Shown in pieces: positions 26,242-37,675 of a stretch of DNA of 64,000 nt. The notes under the pieces are model-generated. The model saw only the letters and a program-made list of their open reading frames with translations. It was not told where the DNA came from and made no database searches. This DNA is from Toxotes chatareus (Eukaryota > Chordata > Actinopteri > Toxotidae). Both the position numbers and the translations under genes were made by a program. The stretch lies in contig CM028884.1 of assembly GCA_016801885.1 (NCBI GenBank), positions 10,916,181 to 10,980,180 on the forward strand. Reading direction: 5' to 3'. Positions within the stretch are counted from its first letter, which is position 1, and every line of letters begins with the position of its first letter.

Positions 26242-27076
26242 ATCAGACTTCTACGTCCTTAACACATTCTCATCCGTCATTTCCTTTGGCACAATTAAGT
26301 AGACATTTGAATTTTAACATCAATGCTGCAAAAAACAGGCTTAATCTGTAGTGAATTCAGGGTTGTGATCGAAAGTCATCAACTGAATGTTTGCACATAC
26401 TCGGACCCCCTCTCTTTCTCACACACACATTAATACTGACATTTTGTCACTTGCTCCTAAAGATTGTAATGTAATGATCTCAATGCCTTCATGAGTTTTG
26501 GAGTTAGTGGCATCGGTTTGGATATTTTCGACAGCCTAATTACTAAAGCACAGGCTTCTTCACAGAATCACCATGCCTCTTAAAGTTTGTATTTCGACTG
26601 TGCAGCTAAAACAAAAACTCTTTATTTCAATTTTCCCACAGCTTTTGGTTTTGAATTTAAAATTGTCGGCTGCCTTTTATTCATGTGTTTACCTGAGTTG
26701 TGTATGTGCTATAGAACCATTCTAGTGTACAATGTATAAATTAATATATTATATTTATATGAAATGAAACTGTAAAGCAGTGGCCCTTTTCTAACCGATC
26801 CACAGCTAATTCAGTTGTTTCATTGTTTGAGTCTGTCCTACATTCATGTGAAATGTCTGATTTATACGGTCGAAAGAGCTGACGACCACAGAACGGTGCT
26901 ATTGTATGTTATGAAATGTTTCTCATATCAATCTACCAAACCAGGGACCAATCTGACTTTAAACATATTGCTATTAGAACAAACTGTTGCTATGGCATTT
27001 CTCCCCACTAGATCTCTTAAACATTATATTTTTACATTGTTTTATTCTATTTATTTGTCGCTGTCTTTGTAATAAA
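26242..27076 (+). other. bcl2l10 3' UTR and polyadenylation signal
   Basis: The sequence after the stop codon is AT-rich and lacks open frames of interest. The first strong hexamer, AATAAA at 27071-27076, is followed by further ATAAATAAAA. A 3' UTR of about 840 nt is inferred. Confidence 0.5.
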
Positions 27077-27563
27077 AAAATAAATAAAAAAGAAACAATC
27101 ATGGAGTTTGTGATTCTTGTGATAGAGCGTGAGCCACTGTACCACCAGCTTTACAGCTTTATCTTCCATTAAATGTCTGTGCAGCAGGTCGGCGGTGTGT
27201 AGGGAATATGAATTGTGAATGATTGTCCTTGTTTTCATGTGCAGACATATTGTCATAAATAAGATATGTTCTGCTGTCTGTCTCTGTGCTGCTCTGACCA
27301 TCACAGTGCTCAGGTTACACTATGGAGGCTGCATTCACAAAACATCCTTAGGCTAAAAGTAGTTGAGTTAGGAGAAATTTAACTCCTAGGTTTGTCTGTA
27401 ACTGACCAAACATTTTACTCATTAAAAATAGGTCCTAAGTCTGAGAGGTATTTAAGGTAGTCCAGAGATCTCCTAACTCACTAAGACCCTCTCACAATCA
27501 GTCACATGCTTTTGATGGTGAGTTAAAAAGAATCAAATCAGCTCACCAACAAAGAACAGCAAT
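27077..27563. other. Intergenic, no gene
   Basis: No supported gene. A stretch around 27320-27490 (CTAACTC/GAGTTAGG words in both orientations) may be a decayed inverted-repeat element but cannot be bounded. Confidence 0.4.
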
Positions 27564-27571
27564 CAAATAAC

Positions 27572-27703
27572 TAGGGAAGCACCGATCCACATTTTTTCAC
27601 TTCCGATCTGATCCCAATCCCTGTTGGTGGTGAATTTCCAAATCGTGAATTTTGTTGGTATCGGAACCGATGCCGATACTGGATCAGATCGGCCCCATCC
27701 CTA
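27572..27703 (+). mobile_element. hAT-type MITE, 132 bp, with 8-bp TSD
   Basis: The element starts TAGGGAAGCACCGATC and ends GATCGGCCCCATCCCTA, imperfect terminal inverted repeats. It is flanked on both sides by the same 8 bp, CAAATAAC (27564-27571 and 27704-27711). An 8-bp target-site duplication is the signature of the hAT superfamily. It has no coding capacity and would need transposase in trans. A truncated relative lies at 20690-20775. Confidence 0.9.
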
Positions 27704-27951
27704 CAAATAACACTGATGATGCAGTTTGTTGATGAACTTGAAGTAACTGAAAATTATTCCTCAAACCAAAGAAGAAGATTTGTTTTTCTTAATTTTTCAG
27801 TTTTTTTAAATTGTGTATTTCATTTTAACATTTTATTTTTCAAATTTAATTTCTAATCAATTTTTATTTGATTTAATTTTTAGTTAGATGTAATTTATAC
27901 TTTGATTTACACATGCCACTTTTAAAGTTTCTTTAGATTATGACTTTTTTC

Positions 27952-28281
27952 CATCCATCCATCTTCTATACCGCTTAATCCATCAGGGTCGTGGGGAGCT
28001 GGAGCTTATCCCAGCTGACTGTACACCCTGGACTGGGTGCCAGTCAATCACAGGGCCGACACACACACAAAGACAGACAACCACACACACGCACTCACAC
28101 CTATAGACAATTTAGAGTAAATTAGTAGATCAACCTAATGCGCATATTTTTGGGATTGTGGAAGGAAGCCAGAGTACCAAGAGGAAACCCATGCAGGCAC
28201 AGAAGAGCCAGGGCTTTGAACCTGGAACCCTCTTGCTGTGAGGCGACAGTGCTAACCACTGCACCACCGTGCTGCCCACAC
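27952..28281 (-). mobile_element. tRNA-derived SINE, 330 bp, with 13-bp TSD
   Basis: On the - strand the element begins GGGCAGCACGGTGGTGCAGT. It has a Pol III A-box-like region in AGTGGTTAGCACTGTCG (28244-28260) and a B-box-like GGTTCAAAGCC (28211-28221), then a body and a LINE-like tail ending in GATGGATGG repeats. It is flanked by a 13-bp target-site duplication TATGACTTTTTTC (27939-27951 and 28282-28294), the mark of LINE-mediated insertion. GATGG-type 3' repeats suggest an RTE- or L2-like partner, which I infer rather than see. The tRNA-like head is not a functional tRNA gene. Confidence 0.88.
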
Positions 28282-28294
28282 TATGACTTTTTTC

Positions 28295-29567
28295 TTTCAA
28301 CAAAATGATCATAGAGCATCATTAAAACTAGATTCTTTTAACCACATAGAGATTTTCATCAGGTGCAGTTTACACTGCAGATCCACTGTTATGATTTGAA
28401 CAGCCGATATACTGTAGCATATTAGCAGTACTGAAGCCTATAATTTCACAAACCTTTAACTGATGTTGACCATCTTTCAGCCCTAAAGAAGAAATCAGCT
28501 TCCATTTTAAAGTATTCACACATTCACTGACATGCAGGAGGCTCACAGCTGTTTCAGGGCTAAATGGAACAATATCAGAGACCCAGTGACCTATTGTGGG
28601 CCTCTGCTTAAAAAAAAAAAACACACACACACAAAAGTTGTGCTGCCAAATCATATCAGCTTTCTTTGCTCTCCCTTCTGTTTACACAACATACTATCAG
28701 CACACTATCTACAAGCACACACCCATCATCTTCACACACATACACACACCTCCTGGCACTGCCTCCTTATCATTTAGTGGATGATTCGGTAGCTCATCAC
28801 TTTATACACGTCATATCTGTGAGGAGAATGTCAGTTATTTAAGATGAACACTCGCAAACAGGGTTTTAAATATGCTTGTTGTGTGGGTGTTTTTGTTTAG
28901 CTGGGGCACTGACACCGATCATTTTCCCACAGTATATGGCCTAGTTTCAACACATGCACACACTGTTAACACACTCTCATGGGTCAAGTATTTCTCCACT
29001 ACTGCCGCAACATATGTAGCGTAGTTCATGTTGTTATTGTGAAACAGAGAACAATGGGTGATGTGGGTATCTGTGTTTCCTGTTGATAATGTTTTTAATC
29101 TACCAGATGAACCCCAACAGAGCATCGCAAGCAGCTGACAAATCTCTTGTTATTATCATTATTTGTTTATCTTGTGGATTATGTGGTACAGAGATTACAT
29201 GGATGGTGGCTGCTGTGACTGCTTTAAAACTCAATCTAGAGGTTTTAGAGACCAGGAGTCTAAAGCCGCAATACATCTGCCAGTCATTGTTTCATACTAT
29301 AAGTTGATTGATATCTGTCCCTTTAAAGGTGATTTTGTTTTTCCTCTGGTGATTTGATTGTCAACAAATACCTTGAAAAGACCAAAAATCGACAATGAAT
29401 TGACCTTTTTTAACGAGTATTGACTGTGTATCCAAAGCCTAATATGACTCATTTCTCTGTTCCATGGAGCTCAATTGATGCCCTTTGTCGTGATGAATAC
29501 TATGATGAACAGCATTGTACTCAGTCCCATATACACTTGTTCTGCTGCCTTGAATACCCACGAGAAC
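28295..29567. other. Intergenic, no recognisable gene
   Basis: Contains short CA-rich runs (for example 28620-28633 and around 28735-28750) and no supported coding sequence. Confidence 0.5.
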
Positions 29568-29575
29568 ATCTAATG

Positions 29576-30518
29576 CAGGGATGTCAAAGTCAAATACACA
29601 GAGGGCCAAAAAAACAAATTTGCTACAAGCCAAGGGCCGGGCTGATTCAATGTTTATTAAAACATATTGAAATGATTACACATAGCCTATTGAACCAATA
29701 CCTAACAAGGTGTATACTATTTAGGCTAATGTTTAAATGAATAATCCAGTATTTTTTATGGCTCTGTCAGTAATTTCCAGTGAAAACATTTTCAACAGGC
29801 ACATAGACAAAAACAAACTTACTTTAAAGAGAAATCACATGTCCTGTACATTAAATGAATAATGCAATATTGTCTTATGGCTCTGTTAGTAATTTCAAGG
29901 GAAACATTTTCTACAGGCAAACAGCAAAAAAGTAAATGTGATTGTGATCTGTGATTGGGCTTTTGAGAATAGAGCCTGCCGGGCATTAAGACCTCGTTTT
30001 AATTCTTCCACCTTCCAGCCTTTGTTCCGTGTCCATATTCTTGTCTTTCTCTGTGTGTTTCTTAGACATTTTATGGTGCCTTCTTAGATTATATTCTTTC
30101 AGTACAGCCACGCTTTCTCCACACAGAAGACACACAGGTTTGCCTTTTACCTCCGTGAACATGTACTTTGCCTCCCACCTGGCTTGAAACCCCCTGTTCT
30201 CGGCGTCCACCTTCCGTTTAGCCATTTTTTAGGGAGGGGGGTAGCTGAAAGTCGACATCTGCTCTGACTGCTGATGGATAATTAAAACGATGCCCGCTTG
30301 CTGCACTGCAATAGCGCGAAGAGTTTTGGTAGTCATGACAAACAGGCTAGCACTGCAGTGAGTCTGTTCGCTACCGTTGCGTTGTGGGTAATGTGGTATT
30401 GGCGCGCGCAAAACGGCAGCGGGCCGGTTCTAATACTAATCAAATATCATCCCGGGGGCCATAGAAAATTCTTTTGCGGGCCGGAGGTGGCCCGCGGGCC
30501 TTGACTTTGACATATAGG
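29576..30518 (-). mobile_element. Internally deleted hAT transposon (Charlie-like), 8-bp TSD
   Basis: The termini are CAGGGATGTCAAAGTCAA at the left and TTGACTTTGACATATAGG at the right, inverted over 13 inner bases. The same 8-bp duplication, ATCTAATG, lies at 29568-29575 and 30519-30526. The CAGGG(A/G)TGTCAAA terminus and 8-bp TSD place it in the hAT superfamily, probably the Charlie group. At 943 bp it is far shorter than an autonomous hAT element and keeps only the start of the transposase gene, so it cannot move on its own. Confidence 0.92.
29986..30225 (-). pseudogene. hAT transposase N-terminal fragment
   Basis: The 79-residue frame opens MAKRKVDAENRGFQARWEAK, then MFTEVKGKPVCLLCGESVAV and LKEYNLRRHH. 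This is the N-terminal zinc-finger start shared by Charlie-type hAT transposases and host proteins derived from them (GTF2IRD2, ZBED-like). C-x-x-C (CLLC) and the following histidines are visible, but the sequence then leaves the family and stops. The catalytic DDE core and hAT dimerisation domain are absent. It lies on the - strand inside the 943-bp element and is a deletion remnant, not a host gene. Confidence 0.85.
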
Positions 30519-30526
30519 ATCTAATG

Positions 30527-31225
30527 TGTATTAATCCACAGCTGAAAATAGTCCCCACCAAGAACACCATTTGGTAAAGATGCTAAAAATTCTCCTTTGC
30601 TATAAATTACAGTGTCCACTTGTTTAAGGAAATTGTTTATCCATTTCTTAAGATGAAACTCTACTTCCATGATCCATTTTTAAAGATTTATGTCTTCAGT
30701 GTGAACCAGCACACTTGAGTATCACAGACAGGTAGGTGAAGATTAAAAGAACGGCGAGCTGGTCTGTCATATTGTTGGTTTTGCTCTTTTCATGGGAGTT
30801 GTTGACAGTAACAAAATTATAGAACATTGTCAGTCTAATCCTTTAACATGATATGCAAGGTACTCAGCTGCTGCTGCTGCTGATCAGGGATCAGTGTGGC
30901 TTGGGGCCATCAATTTTCCAGATGGGTTTTTCAGGACCAGACATGGAGCTTGTGTCACATCCGCGTCAATCTGATGTGTTTCTATTATACCCCTTGAAAG
31001 GGTAATGAGGGACAGGTTAAACTCTCTGACCTCAGGGCTGATCAGTACAACACCAGACACACAGCTGATCCAGATATCTATCACACCATGAGGTCACTGT
31101 TCAGTTGTTTTTCTCCACAGTACAGTGCAGTACACAGGACAGTGGAGCTGTGATAAAAGGTATCCTGGTTGTCATAATCACTGAAAATATTCTGATTACA
31201 TGATCACGTCTCCACAGCTGATAGG
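30527..31225. other. Intergenic, no recognisable gene
   Basis: No gene, RNA or bounded element supported here. A short CTG/CTGCTG run lies near 30872. Confidence 0.5.
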
Positions 31226-31412
31226 TAATTAAGTACTCTTCCTTAAGTGCTATACTACACAGTTTTGAGGTACTTGTACATAACTCGAGTAATAGCATGT
31301 TATATTACTCCTTCTACTATACTACATTTCAGAGAGAAATATTCAGATTTTTCCTCCACTACTTTTATTTAACAGTTGTAATTAATGGTTACTTTGCAGA
31401 TACAGATTTAAA
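31226..31412 (+). repeat. Dispersed teleost repeat (ACTTGAGTA/ACTACATTTCAGAG type)
   Basis: The words ACTATACTACATTTCAGAGA, GAAATATTCAGATTTTTCCT and CCACTACTTTTATTTAACAG, in that order, match a very common short dispersed repeat of fish genomes. The opposite-end words of what appears to be the same family occur at 52845-52891. No target-site duplication was found and no family name is claimed. Confidence 0.6.
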
Positions 31413-32227
31413 AACCCCATGATGACCTTATAAAATTTTAGTTGCTTTGAAGTACAACTGAACATCCTGACATTTTCTAAAATAGCTACAACAGGAAACT
31501 ATATTTACATCCCATCATGATCCCATCCCATCCCATTCAGATATCATTTGATTAAATCTGAAGGAAACAGAGGGCCATGTGAGTGCGAACAGTTCAGGAA
31601 GTCTGGCTGATTGACCAGTATTTCTGATCTCTGGCGGAGGCGGATGATTGTAATCGCTCTGCCAGACACACAGTCAGTACTGTCATTTCTCGACACCACA
31701 CAGAGAGAAATTTGACTAAAGACTTGCCTGCACAGTCGTCTGTACCAGAACAAAGCAGCCCTGTTACAGAGGCAGTGTAAGTGTTTATTGCATTTCTGGA
31801 AAAGTGTTTTGACTTTTCTGTTGGAATCGGTCACAAATTAGTTAGCAACAGTATCACAAGTCAGTCAGAGGTTCAAAATGTCAAATTACACATCTGTTTT
31901 TTACCAAAACTGTTAAAACAGTAACAGAGATGACAGAACAAACAGTAGTTAGCACATCACAACTTAACACCATCCATTTAATAGTCCATGCATATATTTG
32001 ACAAAACAGAGCAAATATGGCAGGAATGAATATAAATGACATCTTATATGTCAGAAAAGTGCCAGTCTGTGTCTGAGAACACAGACATCCATGGCTGAGC
32101 CTTCATCATGATACTTCATAATGTTTTGAAAATGTCCAACATTTAAAGACTCTTTATGTTCCAGGAAATTAGTGGTGTATTTTTTGTCTACAACCTAAAA
32201 AGATTAAATGTTTTGAGGATATACCTT

Positions 32228-32297
32228 TTGCTTCCTAGGCAAGAGTTAGCAAGATAAGACTGACATAACTCTCATGTCTGTATGCTAAATGTGAACC
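32228..32297 (+). repeat. Fragment of a dispersed fish repeat
   Basis: CAAGAGTTAGCAAGATAAGA followed by CTCTCATGTCTGTATGCTAA matches the central part of the repeat found reversed at 32480-32656 and again at 49590-49730. Confidence 0.55.
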
Positions 32298-32479
32298 ATT
32301 TTAAAGGGAGGTTGTGTTAGATTATTTATGTACTGGCCCGGACCAGTAGCGGAGACTCCCAGAGTTTACTGGTCCCAGTCAAGAAACAGTCCAACACGTG
32401 ACCTCACTAAAACTGGAAATTGACATTTTTACGTTGAAGTTTTTGTGCTGATTAAACAAACAAGATATAAAATATTCAT

Positions 32480-32656
32480 TTGAGAGCTTTGGAGGTGCTG
32501 GTTGTCAGGTTGTGTTGACAGGACACAGCCAGTTTCCAGTCTTTATGCTAAGCTAACTGGCTGTTAGCAGTAGCTTTATATTCACCACACAGAGTTGTGA
32601 GTGGTATCAACCCTCTCATCTGCTGGCAAGAAAGCAAATAGCATATTTCCAAATAT
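32480..32656 (-). repeat. Dispersed fish repeat (GCTTTCTTGC...TTAGCTTAGCATAAAG type)
   Basis: Read on the - strand: TTTGCTTTCTTGCCAGCAGA, TGATACCACTCACAACTCTG, GTTAGCTTAGCATAAAGACT and GGAAACTGGCTG in order. A + strand copy lies at 49590-49730. The family is short, non-coding and abundant in teleosts. It falls just downstream of the selenoprotein gene's SECIS, so it may form part of its 3' UTR if the transcript runs that far. Confidence 0.65.
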
Positions 32657-32894
32657 GTAAATCTTCTTTTTTTCAAATTCCTGTTCAATTGCGGCACAGA
32701 ACTGAAACTGTTGGATTTAGCCAAACAGGGAAACGCTGAATATGATATGTGGCTTGATAAAGAGTCACATTTCCTGTTCTTCCATTCCAAAGTAAATGCA
32801 GCTAGACCTTTGCTGCAGGGACATTTTAGCTTATGAGTACAACATCAGACAGACACGATGAGAGCAGTTCCTCAGGCTCCAGTCGACTGAAAAG

Positions 32895-32956
32895 CTTCTA
32901 GGCTTGCATCGTGTACACACTGCATGCTTTTAAGTGTATACATTCATAAACAGAAG
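32895..32956 (-). promoter_or_regulatory. SECIS element of the selenoprotein W-family gene
   Basis: On the - strand the 5' quartet ATGA is at 32947-32944 and the 3' quartet CGAT at 32911-32908. After one A, the 10-nt arm TGTATACACT pairs completely (one G-T wobble) with AGTGTGTACA. Between them sits an apical loop TAAAAGCATGC with the required unpaired A's. A lower stem CTTCT/AGAAG (32956-32952 with 32899-32895) flanks the internal loop. This matches the eukaryotic SECIS architecture: lower stem, non-Watson-Crick ATGA/GA quartet, 10-13 bp helix and an AA-bearing loop. It lies about 255 nt after the stop codon, where SECIS elements sit, and recruits SBP2 and the Sec elongation factor so that TGA is read as selenocysteine. 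Confidence 0.87.
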
Positions 32957-33210
32957 TGCAGATCAGTGTCTGGCTCCTCAGAGTTGCTCTTATCATCTTG
33001 TCGTCTTTGTCTGTATTCACAGTGAAGGAACTATATGGTCTGATCTTCTTGGTGGACAGTGAAACTTGAAGGTTTTGATCACGGTCAACAATTAAAACAA
33101 ATTTGGTCTTCAGTTGAGCAGATGTGTTGAGTTTTCAAACCACAGAAGACAAACCATGTAGAAGACTTGCAGTGTGAATACAGCTGTTATTTTTCTTTAT
33201 CCTCCACCCT

Positions 33211-35975
33211 TTAATGTTGAAGGCATTTGTTCTTCTGATTCTTTGAAGCTTTCTTCCCTTTTCCTTCTTGGACCATCTCCTTCACTTTTTTTGCCATCTG
33301 GTCACATGAAACACAAACAAATTCAGTAGTGCTACCTAGGACTGTTTTTTTTTTTTCTGCTCATTTTAGCCACCCTAGCAGCAAAAATACAAAACATAAA
33401 AAAAACCAAAAAGATGTCATTGCTCCATCTCTTTGGCTCAGACTGAAACTTCTCAATAACTATAAAATGCAGTGGTGCAACATTTTTCACATTCATGCTC
33501 CTAAAAGGATGAAATCTAATAATTATGCTGATCCCCTGATTTGTCCTCGAGCACCAGGTACAATCTCAAGTTTATTTTGAATAATAAAATAAAATAAAAT
33601 TTAATTTAATTCTTGTTCATACTTCGTTCTCTCCCCTCACGCATGTCCTGTGATGTAACATGAACGGTGACCTAACAGACTAAGTTCTGGTATTTCCAGA
33701 GTATTGTTCTCTCTAAATGACCACTTTGGTTTACAACATCCTGAGATTCTGAGATATTGACTATGTGATATCGAAACAGAGACTAAAGCATCTGTAAAGT
33801 TCCTCTTAAATATGTGGGTGTGAAGCCCAAACCACAGTTTGTGAAAAACCCAGTCAGTCATGTCTCATGGAAATTATTGCCTTACTGCTTCAGACTTGAT
33901 ATAAAATATCTTATTGTTGCTTGACACAGATGTTATAATGAAACAGCCCTAAATCATGATTTAATCAGTTAATTATCGCTGTAGGAAAATGTCAGTGGCT
34001 TGCTGTTGAAGAGCTCTAAAATAAAGGTCAGTTTAAACAGATGTCTTCATAAACAAATCACCATCGGACCATTAAAAATTAGATTTTTTTTTAACGTCAT
34101 GCTAAAAATAAAATGTAATTTAAAAAATATTTTAGATATTTATTTCATGAAAAACACTAACACTAACCTCTTCAGGATCAGGAAATGATCCCGTCTTAAG
34201 CTTGGAGTAGATCAGATCACCATTCACTGACACCTCAAAGCTGTCTGTGGGGGGTGAAAAACGAGACAATAAAAATGAAAATGCATCCATGTCATTTCAG
34301 TATAGAGAGGTAACATGAGGTGTATTTAAACATGTTGTGTGCAACCAGTAAAACTGGTTCCTATTAGAGATCAGGCACAGAATGTCACTGGTGAGGCTAA
34401 AAAGTACCTAGGAAACGTCCTAAATTAAGGTAATAAATAAATGTTTTCACCGTGGTAGTTTCTCAGGTTTTATTGTCTAAATTTACAAGCTTGAAATGTG
34501 AACCAGAGTAAAATTTTCAGAAGCTAATATGTGATGTCTTCAGCCAAAAGTTAAACATTTCTATTTCAGTTTTTGATATGGACTGGATGTCAGTATGGCG
34601 CGATTAGACACAGTTTTTATTGATTATTTTACTACAAACAGGTAGCAAAGAACACTGCATTTATTAAAAAACAAAACAAAAAGCTGCAGTTGTAAAGGTG
34701 CTGTGTATAAAACATCTCCCTCTTGTGGAGAATCTGCAGCCTGCGACATGAATGAGTGAGTTTGTGATCAAGCAACACAGTACGAGGCAGTTTCACCGAT
34801 AAAAATAAAATGAGTCATGGACAGTCACAGTGTGGGAATATATATTGAAACGCTAGCAGTGCCAGTCTGCAGTAGGGATGCACATCTACCAGAGGATAGA
34901 GAAAACAAACAAAAAAACAAACAAAAACTGATATTTTCAGCTTGCAGAGGAAAAAGTGCACCTTACGTTCTCAGTATATTATGATGGCACACTTTTCCAT
35001 CAGCACTGGGCCAACTCGCTAAAGGCACTACACTGAACGTACTGTGCAGTATAAATTTGTTTATTTCTAGTCAGTTAATATTTGTAGCTGTCACACAACT
35101 GCAGGAAAATGTGTTGCCACTGCCGTCTCTAAACTTCAGATACTACACAGCATGCTCCATTCATTATTTTCACTCTTTCACATACCTGGGATCCGGTGGT
35201 AATTTATCTTTTTGAGAGCTGTTTTTGACAGATACCATTTTAAAGTTTTTTTTTTTTAACCTGAAGCAAATTTCCAAACCATGTAAGTACTGTATGAGCA
35301 GGTTAGCTGGTCGCCCCCCCCCCCCCCCCCCCACACACACAAAGAGGATTTGAAACATAACCACTGGAAAATGTACAACTTACTTGGTCTCCCTTTGACT
35401 CCTGTCACCTGCACACCAGGAACCTGCCTGATGGTACCGGCTAGTTCCTGGTAGCGAAACGCATAACTTCATCCTTTACTGTAAAACAGAACAACAGGAA
35501 GGAAAAACACATGAGCAGCCTACACTAACTACATGAGTGACTGAACTCTAAATTTAGCCTATTTTCAAACCATACATGAATCTTTTACATAGTGAGAGTT
35601 TCTATGCAGAGAACATTGATTTCTAGTCAAGATGAATATGATGAATTAAAACATGTACTTTAGTCCACATAAATTTATTTCTACCTGCTCCTAGTTTAAT
35701 TGAAAAATTAAAGTTGTGCAGTCATATTATGGCATGTGAAGACAGAAAATACACTGGTACAAGTTTCAGCAAATCACATATCTATATATGTATATATTTA
35801 TTAATTTCCATTATACATGCATTATAAATTATATATATCATATAACATTTATTTCCTCGACAACTGCCTATCTCAAAATTAATAAGTTCATTGCAGTCTT
35901 GTCCTAACTACAAATCTACTGAATAGATGTAAAGAAGTTCAAAACTTACCAGTATTCAATGCTGACTGCAGCCAT
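33211..35975 (-). CDS. selenow-like: Selenoprotein W family protein (four exons, Sec-containing)
   Basis: Coding exons on the - strand are 35950-35975, 35384-35478, 34168-34244 and 33211-33297, giving 94 residues with matching splice phases. The start reads MAAVSIEYCKGUSYAFRYQE. The Cys is split across intron 1, and U is the in-frame TGA at 35471-35469, giving the C-x-x-U redox motif of SelW. Later segments GVQVTGVKGRPNSFEVSVNG and DLIYSKLKTGSFPDPEE match the thioredoxin-like Rdx/SelW fold, including the F-E-V and SKLKTG blocks. The tail is Lys-rich and ends CLQH. SelW proteins are small cytosolic thiol oxidoreductases that interact with 14-3-3 and glutathione. A plain ORF search misses the gene because exon 1 has 26 coding bases and exon 2 contains a stop. 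Whether it is SelW1 or a fish SelW2 paralogue I cannot decide. Confidence 0.93.
35314..35332. repeat. C(19) homopolymer
   Basis: Nineteen C's on the + strand inside intron 2 of the selenoprotein gene, 52 bp downstream of the exon 2 donor, followed by CA repeats. On the transcribed strand it is a G19 tract, able to form G-quadruplex; its length is also a likely assembly error point. Confidence 0.95.
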
Positions 35976-36070
35976 GGTTTTGTGGCTGATTTGTATAAAC
36001 TTGTAACAGAGCTATAAACTTTCAGTCTGAAGCTGAGCTGCGTAAAATGCAGAGTCATGATTATACTTCT

Positions 36071-36090
36071 CTATTTTATAAACCACACCC
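36071..36090 (-). promoter_or_regulatory. TATA box and GT box of the selenoprotein W-family gene
   Basis: On the - strand GGGTGTGGTTTATAAAATAG combines a KLF/Sp-type GT box (GGGTGTGG) with a TATA box (TATAAAA), about 100 bp upstream of the start codon at 35975. Spacing implies transcription starting near 36045 and a short 5' UTR. Confidence 0.6.
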
Positions 36091-36589
36091 AGTGGGAAGG
36101 TAAACTAGCCCGTCCAGTTTTTTTTTTGCATCATAAATAAATTTACTCTGACTACCTGATCAACGCTATTGTTCTCAGTTACAGTTTATTTCTCTGCTGT
36201 TGTCTTTCTTGTGCTTGATTTAAAGTTAGGAAGGAAAGAGTGACAAATACAAATGTCAAGCCAGCATTCACACAAAAACACACAGTGGTGCTACAGAGCA
36301 GAGGAACCCTGTGACATTTCTCCTTTTAGAGAAGTGAGAGAACCAGCGAGTGCCCTACGCTCCCTCATCAAATTATCACACAGGTGCACAGATGAGCAGT
36401 TTGATCAGTGGCAGGTGAAGAGAGGTTATTGCTTGTGGATTCAAACAGCAGCAGCTGCTGAGGAATCTGAGACCTCTGTTCAAACATAAGACCCACTGTC
36501 TCCCTCAGAAGGCACACGTTCAAGAATTTACCAACCCCTTTATCTGCAGGCTGTTAAAGTACCATCAAAATAACTGTTTTTACTGATTT

Positions 36590-36690
36590 TCTGTCAATCA
36601 ATTAATGGTTTAATCGTTTCAGCCTATAAAAACAAAATCTTTCAAATGCTGATGTCCATTTTGGGCCAGTTTCTTCCTCACAATGGAGAA
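36590..36690 (+). repeat. Decayed dispersed repeat (ATTAATCG family)
   Basis: TCAATCAATTAATGGTTTAA followed by TCGTTTCAGCC is a diverged copy of the repeat also seen at 22368-22640 and 43038-43210. Confidence 0.4.
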
Positions 36691-36771
36691 GTATTCATTT
36701 GATTTGAGACTGAGTTTAACACAGTAATTCTTTTTTAGACTTGAGTGATGTTGCTAAAGCTTTTTAACATT

Positions 36772-36777
36772 TTTATT
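36772..36777 (-). other. Candidate trpm7 polyadenylation signal
   Basis: AATAAA on the - strand, about 900 nt after the trpm7 stop codon. The region 36778-37675 has no other supported feature except an AT/CA run (37330-37380) and would form the 3' UTR. Roughly 680 bp then separate this signal from the selenoprotein promoter, so the two genes lie in tandem on the same strand. Confidence 0.4.
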
Positions 36778-37675
36778 TGTTTAAAATGATATCCAGTACA
36801 AAATGTATACAGTAATACCCTTAAGTTTGTCAGTTCCCCTGAATAAAATATTTTAATCTGTTCAGCTCATGCCAGATAACAGTATCTATAAGATACACTA
36901 GATTGCTCATACAATGGTTGATGACAAAGATATAGCAATAGTACCTTTGTAACAAAAAAAAACTATCTTCAATATTTTGGTGGACACACTTTCAATACAA
37001 TAAAATTACATACAATGTTCTGTAAAAGTTGCATTGCAATCTGCCCATATTTTACAAGATTTTCAAATTCATGTATAATGTCCATTATCTAAGAGACAAA
37101 AAGTTGTGATACAAGTCTTTATACATTTACAAAAATGATCTGGTGGCAAACTGCAGTGTTGCAGTGACTGAATTTCAGCAGGCTGTCCTCTCTGAAGCTG
37201 CTGTAACAGATGTACAATGCACTTAGATTTGTTTTTTTTTTTTTTTTGCTAAAACAAGGCAACATCTCAAACTTTATAATAAATAATAAACCCTCTGAAA
37301 TATTGTACCTGTTGATATATCCAGTTCATTCATATATATATATATACACACATACATATATTTATATATATGTGTGTTTGTTTTTTTTCCATATACCCAT
37401 AAATGTGTACAAAATATGTTTAAAATTTTCCCCCCCATGTATGTACTAAAAAAACCCCAAAAGATTAAGATGCTTGAATTGTGTGTGCGACACAGCATTT
37501 TGGTGGGAACAACAGAACAAAAACAAAAACATGACACAGTCTGCATGCACTGGTTTCCACGGAAACCCAGGTGTGGTTCTTCCAGTTGATTTGGGTGCAC
37601 CTTTCTGCTTCTTGGCTTTGACTTAAAATAAATCAGAATAGTGTCGGATCGTGATCATTCTCGTGCTTTCACCGA

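Noticed and set aside
28195..28281. A tRNA gene in the SINE head
   Set aside because: Only box A/B-like words remain; no cloverleaf can be formed and it is fused to a SINE body.
27939..28294. Similarity of the SINE target duplication TATGACTTTTTTC to the satellite word TATGACTTTTTT
   Set aside because: A short T-rich word is a normal LINE-type target; nothing else links the site to the array.
32960..33000. An alternative SECIS starting at the ATGA near 32993
   Set aside because: The arms after ATGA do not pair with the sequence before the following TGAT; the hairpin at 32895-32956 pairs fully.
36253..36489. 78-residue + strand frame beginning MSSQHSHKNTQ
   Set aside because: No family motifs; it lies between two - strand genes and has no splice or promoter context.
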